A stretch of 64,000 nt of DNA from Klebsormidium nitens. Its lineage: Eukaryota > Streptophyta > Klebsormidiophyceae > Klebsormidiales > Klebsormidiaceae. This document shows, piece by piece, positions 35,493-45,800 of the stretch (position 1 is its first letter; the number at the start of each line of letters is the position of its first letter). A program made the position numbers and the translations under genes. The notes under the pieces were generated by a model. The model did no database searches. It had not been told where the DNA came from and saw only the letters and a program-made list of their open reading frames with translations. The stretch is from the NCBI GenBank assembly GCA_000708835.1, contig DF236955.1:1-64000 (forward strand), written 5' to 3'.

Positions 35493-38400
35493 TCACGCCG
35501 CCTTCTGCTTTCTTGCTGGAGCGATCGCAGTGACGAACCTACGGAGCGCGAAGCTGCCAAGAAGCGCAACCAAACCTAGCGCAGCGGCCCAGAATGCAAG
35601 CACGTCGAAGCTAGTGCGCGCGAACCACCCCATCTCCCAGCTCGCTATCTTCAGGTGATCATACCCAAAGGCGGCAATGTATTCAACGACGTCAGCGGCT
35701 GACGTCACCCCGCCGTACACTCGCATCAGCGCGGCGACCCGCTCAGCGGCTATACGGCAAGGGCTGTCCTTAGACGTGATGCTCCGGATCGCCTCGGTCA
35801 CGGTTGCGGCATCGCCGCTGGTCAACGTCTGCAAGTCGATCGAGCGCCCGGCCCCTGAAGCACGGATCCGCGCCGCCGTCTCGAAGTGGTCTGCAAGAAG
35901 AGCAAATACTGACGGTTATGCAAAGCCCGTTTCCGCACGGATCTGCAAGAAGAGCAGAACGAATCACGGTTAAGCAAAGCCCGATTCCGCTCGGATCAAA
36001 CAGAAGGTATTCTGGGGCGCCAACTCAGAGGAACATTGAGCCTCATGTTCCTCTGGATTGTCGCCCCAAAACACCTGCTTTTCAACTGCACCGGGCTGTG
36101 CTTCAGATCTCATGACGTGAATCAGTTTGTTCAGCTCTGACCTGGATCTGCCTTCTGCCGACGAAGAGAAACGGACTTTCGGATTGTAGGGCACCAAAGA
36201 TGGCTACCCCATGGTCTCACCAGCCATGAACGGTATGCACACAACCGGCTTCCCAAACGCCAGCGTTTGGTGCGTCCCGCCAGTTCCGCAGTGGCCCACG
36301 TAGCCGCTGACCGCGCTGTGGTTCAGGATCGCCTGCTGCGGAACCCACTCCTCGATGCGAATGCGCTCCGGCACTTCCACACCTACGCAAAAGGGCTCAG
36401 CGACTTCCATAATTAAAACAGATCACCTGGAGGTGCCGTTCGCCCTGAGACACTTAAGTTTACAAATACGTTCTGCGCATTTTAAAGTTGCGAAGTGTCA
36501 TGCAGAGATGCCGAACTGCCGGAAGACTTTCGCAGCTACGCAGAACGGCACAAAGATTTGGACCCGTTTTACGACCTTCGCACGTACACAGTAAGACGCA
36601 GAGATAAAGAACCGCTTTGAGGACTTTCACACCTACACCACAGTATGCTCAAGATGCGAACCCGTTCTACGAGTGTGACACTCATCGCATTCACACTTGA
36701 AGGTCATTGCCCCGAACTCTCACAACGACAACGACAACTCGTACGGGAGCCAATCTGCCGCTGAGCCGCGGCGGATTCTGGCACGCCACCAAGCAGAACG
36801 CGTTTCCCCTTTTCTGCCATCATACGAGACCGGGTGAGCTACTGTTCAGACCTGAAAACGTCTCACTGTCAAGTGAGCTTTGTCTTGGGACTGAGAGCAT
36901 CTTCCAACGTTCCGTCAAACACAGAGAGATGCACAGACAACGCCCCCACCTTCAAGGAAGCCGCGATTGCCGGGCCTGCACGGCCAGATCGCATGCACGC
37001 CGGCGTCGATAAGGCCCCGCAGGAACGTCCGGCCCTGCGCGTCGTTCAGGTAGGCCGAGCTGCCAAAGCTGACGAGGACCGTCGGATCTTGGTTGGACTC
37101 CCGGGCCTTGAGCCACGTGGCAATATTCTGAGAGACCGGCTGGATCGTGGAGGAGACGAGCGGACCTGGAGTGCAAGCGGATGGTGATCAGATGCTACCA
37201 GATAGCGGATTTGCACCTTTCGAACTTGTTCGAGGTTGGTAGCAATGCGGATAGAGTGGTCTGGTGAGGGACCCCTCGCAGCGGGATGGGAATCCGCAAC
37301 ACAGGACACGCCGCAAAGGAGCGCTTGTTTAATTTTAGGATGTCCAGGAGTGACAAGGAGCACAGGGGACCTACCAACGAAGGTACACGAGATTTCCCTG
37401 TTATTGCAAGAAAGCTGTGGCGACAAAACGAGCAGCCAAAAGTGAGGGCTTTTATAGTGCTCTCGCACCAGTTGTATGGAAGTGGTAAAAGGTGCCACAT
37501 CGAACGTCCGAGAAGCTCACAGAGAAAGTCTAAGGCGGTTGAATCAAAGAAAGGCTTTAAGAAAGGATTTAGGGAAGGCCCAGCAATGCCAACAAGCTGG
37601 CTGGCTGGTGTTCCTTTGTCCACATTTTCAGATGAGGCCTTAGGCGAAAATGCACATCTGCTCCTAGTTCTTCGAATTGCAACAAAGTTTCAAATTTTCA
37701 AGAAACTTGGCAGATAAGGGAAGTAGTCCCGGATTTCCTACTCGTATAAAGTGTTGCAAAAGCAGGATGTACGTGAACCAAAAAGGCTGTAAAATTAATT
37801 CGATCCTGTACTTTGATCAACGATCAAGAAAACTCTCCATTGATTGGAGAGAGACTCACCCACGAAAAACTGGTTCGGCCCCGCCTCCCTAGGAAAGTCC
37901 AGGCCAGGCACAGTGTTCACGAGCACTGGCTCAGCAACATATCTGTCCCCAACGCTTGCGCTCAGAAACTTGTACCCTGGAGGTTCCATGATGCCCCGCT
38001 CCTTGACTAGCTTCTGTACCTGGCTGTCCTTGTAGGCGCCAAGTCCCTTCCCCACTACGAAGAAGATGCTGTTTCCCAGACGCTTGAGGAAGGGCATGCG
38101 CGCGTCAAAGCCGGAGGGGAAGACGGGGTAGATCAAAGAGGGAGGCAGTTTGGCTGCAGAAAATGGTTTTCATTTAAGTTGTCCCATGTCGTCACATCAT
38201 TTCCGGAGCTGCAAAATGTATGGGAACTTTGCACATTTGGACAAAGCAACCAAGCGGAGTTATGGAGTTATCTGAAAATAAGAATACAACGGTTGTGCTG
38301 TAGACACTTGGCTGACCACTTGCCTTCTTGGATGGTCATGCCTGTCTACATGAACCATGAGAACCTGGTGAACAGACTTCGTTAGTCAAACCCTCTTACG

Positions 38401-39444
38401 TGGATACGGGCGGTCGACAACTGCGTCAGATACCAACGCTTTCATAGCATTGATTCCTGAAAGCGAACGTCTCAAGAGCTCGATGAACAGGAATTGAGAA
38501 ATTGAGACTTTAGACCGAGTTTAGATGAGGTATGACTCATAGGTGGTTGATAATCAGCTCTGTTGGTGGTGCATCAACCTTGCTGCACTTGCATTAAACA
38601 GTGAAATTTTATTGCACTGCACTGAACTTGATACACCAAGTAAGTCATCCAGTCTCCAGTCTTCAATCTCCAAAAGTCCATCCTATCTTCTTCTTGGTTG
38701 AATGGCACTCTTTAGGGCTCTGGAGCTCGAACTAATCCAAATCTCAGTCAGGTGGAACTTTTGACTTAGGTGTTCGTAGAAAGCTGAAGCCTTGCAAAGT
38801 GTCTTGGAGAAGGGCGCCTGGCAAACGTCTAGTTGCTCATTTGAGGAAGCTTGCTCACCAGCAAAGGAGTGAGGATCATTGATGACCACCGGCAGATCAA
38901 ACTTTTGTGCCAACCAGACTCCTGTCTGGGTCATTCCATCCGCAATGATGATGTCTGTACCTCCAAAAGCCCTCCCAACCTCAAAGAGAGGATCCAGCAC
39001 TTGGAACAGATCAACCTCCATCCTAGCAAACATCCGGAAAGCAGCCAAAAGGTTAACCGGATTCTCTGCCAGTTCTTCCAGCAGTTTCTCTAGCTCAACT
39101 TTTGTTTTGTGCAAGTTGCCTGCTTCAAAGAAACTGAGACCCGATTCTTTGACCACTTTCTCGGGGTTTCGATCACCTTCGATACTATTTGCAGCAATTG
39201 TAACGTTATGGCCACGTGATTGGAGCTCGTTTCCTAGGCTTATCAGTGGCATCACGTGACCATTGACATGGAATGTAACCACCAGGATGTTGAGCTTTCT
39301 ACTTGAACCATCTGAAGAGCGGATCGCCACTAGACGCCCACCCTCGTTTTGTTCATGTTCTTCTGACGACGTGGCGAAGCAAAGAACCAGCAAAAGCAAC
39401 ACGACAGGAAGCAGAGTGCTCCATGATAGACTAGCTCTGGCCAT
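35493..39444 (-). CDS. UDP-glycosyltransferase (GT1), type-I ER membrane form (5 exons)
   Basis: CDS: complement(join(35493..35890, 36221..36382, 36950..37165, 37860..38153, 38859..39444)), 551 aa; every junction is phase 1. Residues 1-27 form a strong signal peptide (LLPVVLLLLVLCFATSS). The N-domain begins KLNILVVTFHVNGHVMPLISLG, the acceptor-binding Rossmann half with a His near the expected catalytic position. The C-domain has VLVSFGSSAYL. The UDP-sugar signature is spread over WVPQQAILNH, GYVGHCGTGGTHQTLAFGKP and GETMGDHFE. Near the C-terminus is one hydrophobic span (FDVLAFWAAALGLVALLGSF) and a short basic tail ending KQKAA, a KxKxx ER-retrieval signal. This is the animal UGT topology: lumenal catalytic domain, single span, cytosolic dilysine tail. 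Land-plant family-1 enzymes are mostly soluble and cytosolic. The acceptor substrate is unknown. Exon 1 stops at GCTG|GTGAGC; the open frame running past it is intron. Confidence 0.9.
35891..35996. repeat. 52-54 bp tandem repeat duplicating the 3' splice site of UGT exon 5
   Basis: Two adjacent units (35891-35942 and 35943-35996) both start CTGCAAGAAGAGCA and end CGGAT. On the minus strand each carries CTTCTTGCAG, so the acceptor used at 35891 exists twice in tandem. Use of the distal copy would lengthen the exon. Confidence 0.85.
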
Positions 39445-40950
39445 TGCCCTAGAAATTGTGGTTCTAATTCAAAAGATTTCTAAATTTCTAATTCGTCCCC
39501 TCTTTGTTCCTGCAGCGATTACGCCCCAGCTCCAGAAGGTGCCACCACCAGCCGTAGGCACTATGTTGCAGCCAATTTGCTTGCTCATCACCTAAGCTGG
39601 GCACAAAGAGCTTGACCTTCTCTTTGGTATGGAGCTTGTCTTGACTTTGTGAAGTGCACCATCTAGGTATGAGAGACTGCAAATTTGTCAAAGTCGGGAC
39701 AAATAGTAGGTGAACGCGCGAGGGCCTTATCGACGGTTACAAACTTCAATCTTTTTTCGGACGGTCTCGTACTGCCCATCAAAATCGTGGACACGCGGCA
39801 GGACACGATGTGACCAGTTGGCATTATGAAGCCAACGCATGCTGCCACTTGGCATCCTAAGCAACGCGCATAGGCAATTCCAAACACACGCAGCTCTGTG
39901 CGTTGTTCAGCATTGAAGTCCTTTCCAGGTTGCAGGTCAGTCCTCCATATGCAGGCGCACGAGCATCCAACGGCGCTAGCGGATTCAAACTTCAAACAGA
40001 CTGAGAGAGTGCAAAGCTTAGAACTGCATTCTTTCTGCGGTGGTGAGACAGATCCAAGTAGGCCTTTCGCATTACTCACTGGCGCAATTCAACCCCAAGG
40101 CTTTCCACTTCCAAAGAGCTCTTACCACTTCCCCTATCACGTGCAGAGGTGAGTTCCTAATGCCTCATGGACCGACGTGTGATTATAGGAATGCTCTCAT
40201 GCTGCGTTTGTTCTGACGTGATGGTAGCTTCGAAAACGTGGATTAGCTGCTTTTGAATTTCGATTTGAGTGCCTCATACTGATCACTTTCGAGGTCCATT
40301 GTACACCGTTCGTTAAAACGCACCTCCATTCATCGTCGACCTCTGGTTCCTATCCAGAATTGAGCTCCAAAATTGCCACTTCGTCATGTGTAGCATTCGC
40401 ACAGTGTATCCGTGATGCTTTAAGGATATAAGATTTATCACCACTTCACCATATTTCAACTTGAATTCTGTACTGGATTGATACGCTTCAGTAGGCCAGC
40501 AGCAGCATGTCGTTGTGAGGTGTCTTTCATTCTTCTCAAAATGGTAAAGAAGATGCAAAGAATCTGGATGACGTTTCTGGATGGTGATTGGTCCTTCTTC
40601 AGATCATTGCTTTCCAAGACCTCCTGCGAGAGCGATCAGAATTGGGAGATTCTTGTGGAGAGGTTTATTCTAAGAACACGGTAGATTACCTTCAATCCAC
40701 GTTTTCTGACTTTCAACAGTTGTGACATGGGAGTTCTAAGACCAGCATGTTGCTAACTTGCTGAATGGAACTGATATCATTCCAGTCTTCTTCATTTTTC
40801 TGGCGCAAAATTTTGTATACTGTCTAATACAAGAATACTGGTGGACAGCTACTGCTGAGGCTTATCTGCTCTTTACTACACAGGACACCTGCGTTCTTCC
40901 ACAGCAAGCTTTTAGCCAGCTCCAAGAGTTTGCTAATTTCGACGCTCAAC
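39445..40950. promoter_or_regulatory. Divergent region between UGT and the small CYSTM gene
   Basis: Should contain both promoters. Open frames at 39663-40079 (minus) and 40758-41000 (plus) lack motifs, and the latter overlaps the first CYSTM exon in another frame. I see no other element. Confidence 0.35.
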
Positions 40951-41719
40951 ATGGGTTTCATCAAGGCTTGGTAAGTTCAACTTTTATACTTCGCTTGTGA
41001 ACAAGCTTGAGAGGTCTCCATCATGTGAGCTTGTAAGAAACCGAAAGGAAACTTCAGAAACACAGTGCAAATTTGGAGAATGCATAGGTATATGCACGCA
41101 GCTTTGCAGACTGGTGCATAAGGTTGACTTCATTTCAATCCGACCCACTCCAGAAACAATTAGACTCGTTGCGTTCTCGAACATCGTTGACGTGATTGAT
41201 CATGTAATGGCTTGCGTGAACAAGCCTATCGAATTTAAAGACTTATAATTGAACTGACTGGCTGGGATACTGGCAATTGGAATACCAAGTGGTCCTAGTA
41301 TTTTTGTCTGCAACTTCAATGGCTCCTAAAATGAGCTGCAAGCACGCGAATGGTACTTTAGTATAGCGATGGACAAGTTACGTGGTAGTAGCTCTTCGTA
41401 TCATGCTTCGTCGTTGGAGGAATAGATTGGCAGTGCCAAACATGGCTACAAGATACTCCGCCCTTTCCAGCTTTTGTAAAGTCTACTGTTCGGTGAATGC
41501 AAGGAGTGACCATGAAAGCCTAACAAAAAAGCGCTATGAGTGACTAATAGAACTGATTCTTCTTTCACTCTGCACTGCAGCCTGATCACTCTCTGCTGCT
41601 GCTTCGCCGTTGACGAGTGCGCTCAGTGCATTGAGGACATCATTTGCTGTCCTTGCAACCTCTGCTGCGGCGCGCCAGCGGACGAAGTCGTCACAGGGGG
41701 TGCAACAGCAACTTACTGA
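40951..41719 (+). CDS. 52-residue CYSTM-type peptide (2 exons)
   Basis: CDS: join(40951..40970, 41581..41719), 52 aa. The first exon is only 20 nt: ATG plus GFIKA and two bases. The donor GCTTG|GTAAGT and acceptor CACTGCAG|CCTG restore a Cys codon across the junction. The product starts MGFIKACLITLCCCFAVDEC and continues with CIEDIICCPCNLCCG. It has 12 Cys in 52 residues. The register matches the CYSTM core of the gene at 5033-5740 (GFLTACLAALCCCCVVDECL), but the usual Pro/Tyr-rich head is missing. Small Cys-rich tail-anchored peptides of this family act at membranes in stress responses. The tail after the core is longer and more Cys-rich than usual. An upstream exon supplying a head cannot be excluded, since the reading frame is open upstream of the ATG. 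Confidence 0.72.
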
Positions 41720-42825
41720 CGTTAGAGTATAACGTGTTGTACGATATTGCAGACTGCAGCTATAGGAACAGGGCCGGATAGAATCGAAAGATTCAGGCGC
41801 ACGCGCGTGTTTTAGACAAGTCTTGCAAGATCGAGACCTCAAAGCTGTAGCTCGTAACTGAAAGTGTGTTATATTGAACTTATATTGCTCGCTTTGCTTT
41901 TGATTTGTTAAGCACTTTAATGCAAAAAATTCACATGTTCTTCAAGGCTGTTGCATGATGCTCCGACGTTCCATATCTAGCTCGAATCACACGAACGCGT
42001 TGATCTGAGTAGACTGCCCCGCGACAATGATCGAGCTTCGGTGTCCATTCACACGCAGTTTCTGGCAATGACATCGATAAAGATCACTCCATGCAGCCTG
42101 TATGAGGCCATGCGACAGAGCGATCGGACGTACCTATCTGGAAAGAATGAATATGCGCACGATGGTATTAGTAAGGCCAGCAAGCAACCAACACGCGGGC
42201 ATGTTCAATATAAGTTGCGCAGCATGCACAAGTGTGTCAAAAGTTTCTTGACCATGGTACTGTTCGTGATCTGAGTATACATAGGTATCGCATGCGTGCA
42301 ATTCCCCATATGGCTTCACCGCAATTGCATATAAACCATTATAAGACCATGCAGTCAATGGACGAAAGAATGATAGTTGCAAAATTATTGACGGACAATG
42401 ACAGCGCCACTTTATGTGTAACACTGCCAGGCTACATTCGAAACTGACCGCACAAACATACGAACGTACGACGCTTCCATTCGTGTCAACTGAAGGAAAT
42501 CGGTATATCGTGCTGATCCACGCACAGTCAGGTAACGGTGTCAGCCGCCGCAATTAAGAAGGTGCCGTGGATGATTAAAAACCGACGTACTTTAAGCCAG
42601 CCCGAGTACAGCGTCAAAGCTCTCAAAGCTCTGCTAGTGACCCCCAGCTGCAGGACGAAGTACACCATGAAATGCACCTCCCAACAGAATTAAGCACCTG
42701 AGTCGAGCACCCAACTGAATGCTTCGCTACCTTTATCACCTTCTGACCAGCAAGTCAATTGAATCACCTTCGTTACGCTACACCTCCTAGAAGGCTACAA
42801 CCACTCAACTGGATCGCGGCATCTC
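41720..42825. other. Convergent intergenic region, CYSTM peptide / DIS3L2-like
   Basis: No supported gene. AT-rich sequence from 41860 to 42460 with short unrelated open frames. It presumably holds two 3' UTRs. Confidence 0.4.
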
Positions 42826-45800
42826 TCACAAGTACAGCCGTACCCCAATGTCCATCGGCCGGTTGTTCCCCGTGATCGCATAGCACACGACCGGCACCGA
42901 CGACAGCATCCGGAGCGTCATCGGCAGCACCGCCGCCTCGACCCCGACCGCGGCCGCGTCCTCCGCGAGCGCATCCCCGTACTCCTCCACCACGGCCGCC
43001 TTGCGCGCCACCTTCTTCGCGCTCCGCCCGCTCTCGCGCGCCTCGCCGATCACGACCGTCCGCGTCGACTCGAAGAACTCCGCCTGCGCGCCCTGCAGGT
43101 CCTCGAAGTAGATCCGCCGCTCGAGGCCGAACCGCGTGACATACACGGTCGCCCACTTGGGCCCGAGCGACACCACACGCGCGTCCGACACCATGCCCCC
43201 GCGCCGCTTGAGCAGCACGCACAGGAACACCTTGTCGCTCGCCTCCTGCGCCTGCTTGCTCGCCAGCTTCCGCTCGTTGCAGTAGGTCGCCACCCCCTGC
43301 AGCTCCGCTTTCTCCGGCACCCCGTGTGCCTTCCCGGCGACCGCCACCGCCCGCTTCTCCACGCCGCGGTCGCCCTTCTCGTCGTCCCAAAGCGCCCCGT
43401 GCCACGTCAGCAGCGCCTCCTTGACGTCCCCGGTCACCGGTCCCGTGAACGGCTGCGAATCGCCGCCGTCCAGACTCGCTAGACCTGAACTTACTCCCTG
43501 CAGTTCGCAGAGGTTGCTCTCGGCCTCGAGCGCCGCCGCAAGGGTGCGGTGAACGACTAGATCGGGGTAGCGCCGGATCGGGGAAGTGAAGTGGGTGTAC
43601 AGGGGGGTCGCTAATGCGTAGTGCCCCCAGTCCTCGGGCGCCCCCAGGAGCTCCCCCGTGCAAAAGTACTTGGCCAGGTTCATCGGCTTGGTCGCGCTCA
43701 GCCGGATGACGTCAGCGATCGCGGCGTCGTGCGCGGTCGCGGCACGGATCTCCTCCAGGCTCGCGTGCAGCGCGCCAGCGCTGCTGAGGTTGATATCGAA
43801 CCCGTGCGCTTCGCAGAGCTTCGCTAGCTCCTCGAGCTTTCGCTCGTTGGGAGGGGGGTGCCGCCGCAGGAGCGCTGCCTCGGGGAACGCCCGGGAGATC
43901 GCCCCGGCCACGCTGCGGTTCGCGAGGAGCATAAATTCCTCGATCAGCCGGTTCGCTTCCAGCGACTCGTAGACCGCCACGCCGTCCGGGTTTCCGTCCG
44001 CGTCTAGTTTGAACACCACCTTCGTGTTGTCCAGCCGGAGCGCGCCTGACTCGAACCGCGCGCGCCGCAGCGAGCGCGCGAGGTCGTTCAGCGCGATGAC
44101 GTCCGCGATGACGTCAGCCCACGCGTGGTTCCCGTGCAGCGCCGGCGGCTTGGGGCCGGTCTGCGGCCCCGGGACGAAGTTTTCCGGGTCGAACCGGTCT
44201 TCAATCATTGCCTGCGCGTGCCCGTACGCGAGCTTGCAGCACGAAGCGATCACGGTCCGGCCCATCCACTGACGAACAATCTCACCCCCGGGGGTCAGCT
44301 CCCAGATAACGGAGAAGGCTAGGCGGTCGACCCCCGGGTTGAGGCTGCAGAGCTGCTCGCATAGGAGCGGGGGAAGCATGGGCAGCACGCGCTGGATGAG
44401 GTACACGGACGTGGATCGCCGGCGGGCCTCCTGAAAGGGACGGGATAGGGCGTCTGAGTACAATTTCGGCAAGGAAGTTTGACACAGCGGCGGAACAATG
44501 GGGCGACGTTTGAGAACGGCTTCTACGAGAAACTTCGTGGCAAGCGATGGGAAGGGGCAAACACAGAGGAAACCTGAGCAACAAGAGAGGGAATTGATAA
44601 AAAACACTCGGCTTTGAAACGACCATTACAAGCGATCGCTTTTCAGCTTTTGATCCGTGCAAGACAGAACAGCGTTACAACCTCCTGATACATTGTACCA
44701 AATAAACCGAAAAGATTTTGCAGTGGACCAGGTTAGTGGTCAAAAGGAGAACGGAGTAGTAAGCTTGATCAAGCGAAAGCAGAAAGAGGTCGTCGGAACA
44801 AGAATCATCTCCCACCTTGTCGAGTTCGGTCCCCGGCCTCACGAAAAACGACACGTCCGCGATGTGCACCCCAATCTCGATGTTCCCGTTGCCCAGCCTC
44901 TTGACCGAAACCGCATCGTCCAAGTCCCGCGCGGTAGGGGGGTCAATTGTAAAGATGCGCTCGCCCCTCAGGTCCCGTCTGCGCGCCAGCTCGTCCGGAG
45001 GGATCCCCCACGGAGTCGGAGGGAGGCACTCAAGCGCTTCGGGGGGAAAGTCGGGCCCGTGGATCTTGTACATGAACATGATGGCTGCAGTTTCGGTCTC
45101 AATCTCTCCGGCCTGGCCGAGGCTTTGACGGACCACCGCGAGGGGCTGGTAGTGCTGGGCCTTCCAGCAGTCGAGGCGTGCCGCGACCAGGGTCGTGTTG
45201 ACGGTCGGGTCGCCCTCCCTAACCCGCTCCTTCAACCCGTCCGGTAACCCGTCCACCCACACCGTCATCTTCGGCATGCGCGGGTCCGCCGGCATCAGCG
45301 TGATCGACGGGCTCGTGAAGGCGGTAAAGGTCGGGGAGTCGTTACCGCTATCCTGGAAGAGTCCCTTCACGGGCGTGTCAGGCGAGGGCTTGGCCGGCGT
45401 GCAGGGTTTGGAGGGTTTGGTGGGGATCTGGAGGTAACCGACGAGCGCCTCTCGTCTGGACGAGAACTCCGCGATCCCAACGACGAAGCCGGTGGGCCGC
45501 CGATTCGGCGCCCCTTTTAGCTCCGCCGCTAGTTTCTCGACCGCCTTCTCCGAGGGGCTCTGCCGGCGCTCCTCTTCCGTTCCCGCTTCGCTGCCCCTAC
45601 TGCTGTACAGATCGCCCTCGGACAAACTCTCGGTGTCGTTGCAAGTATCCCGATCACCCCCCTCCTCAGACTCAGCAACCGCAAGACGCGCCCTCGCACT
45701 CCGTCCCTCCAGACTGCCAACCGCACTGCCGTCCTCGGTTTCCATGCTCCCGACGCTGCCCCCGCCCCGTCCATGCTCGCCGCCAGCCCCCCGCAGCTGC

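Noticed and set aside
38683-38858. Continuation of the UGT first exon to a stop at 38683
   Set aside because: A strong GTGAGC donor at 38858 and the family pattern (HSFA joined to KLPPSLIYPVFP) show that this part is intron.
42773-43663. Long minus-strand open frame rich in Gly/Arg/Ala
   Set aside because: It is an alternative-frame shadow of the GC-rich last exon of the DIS3L2/SOV-type gene, with no domain of its own.
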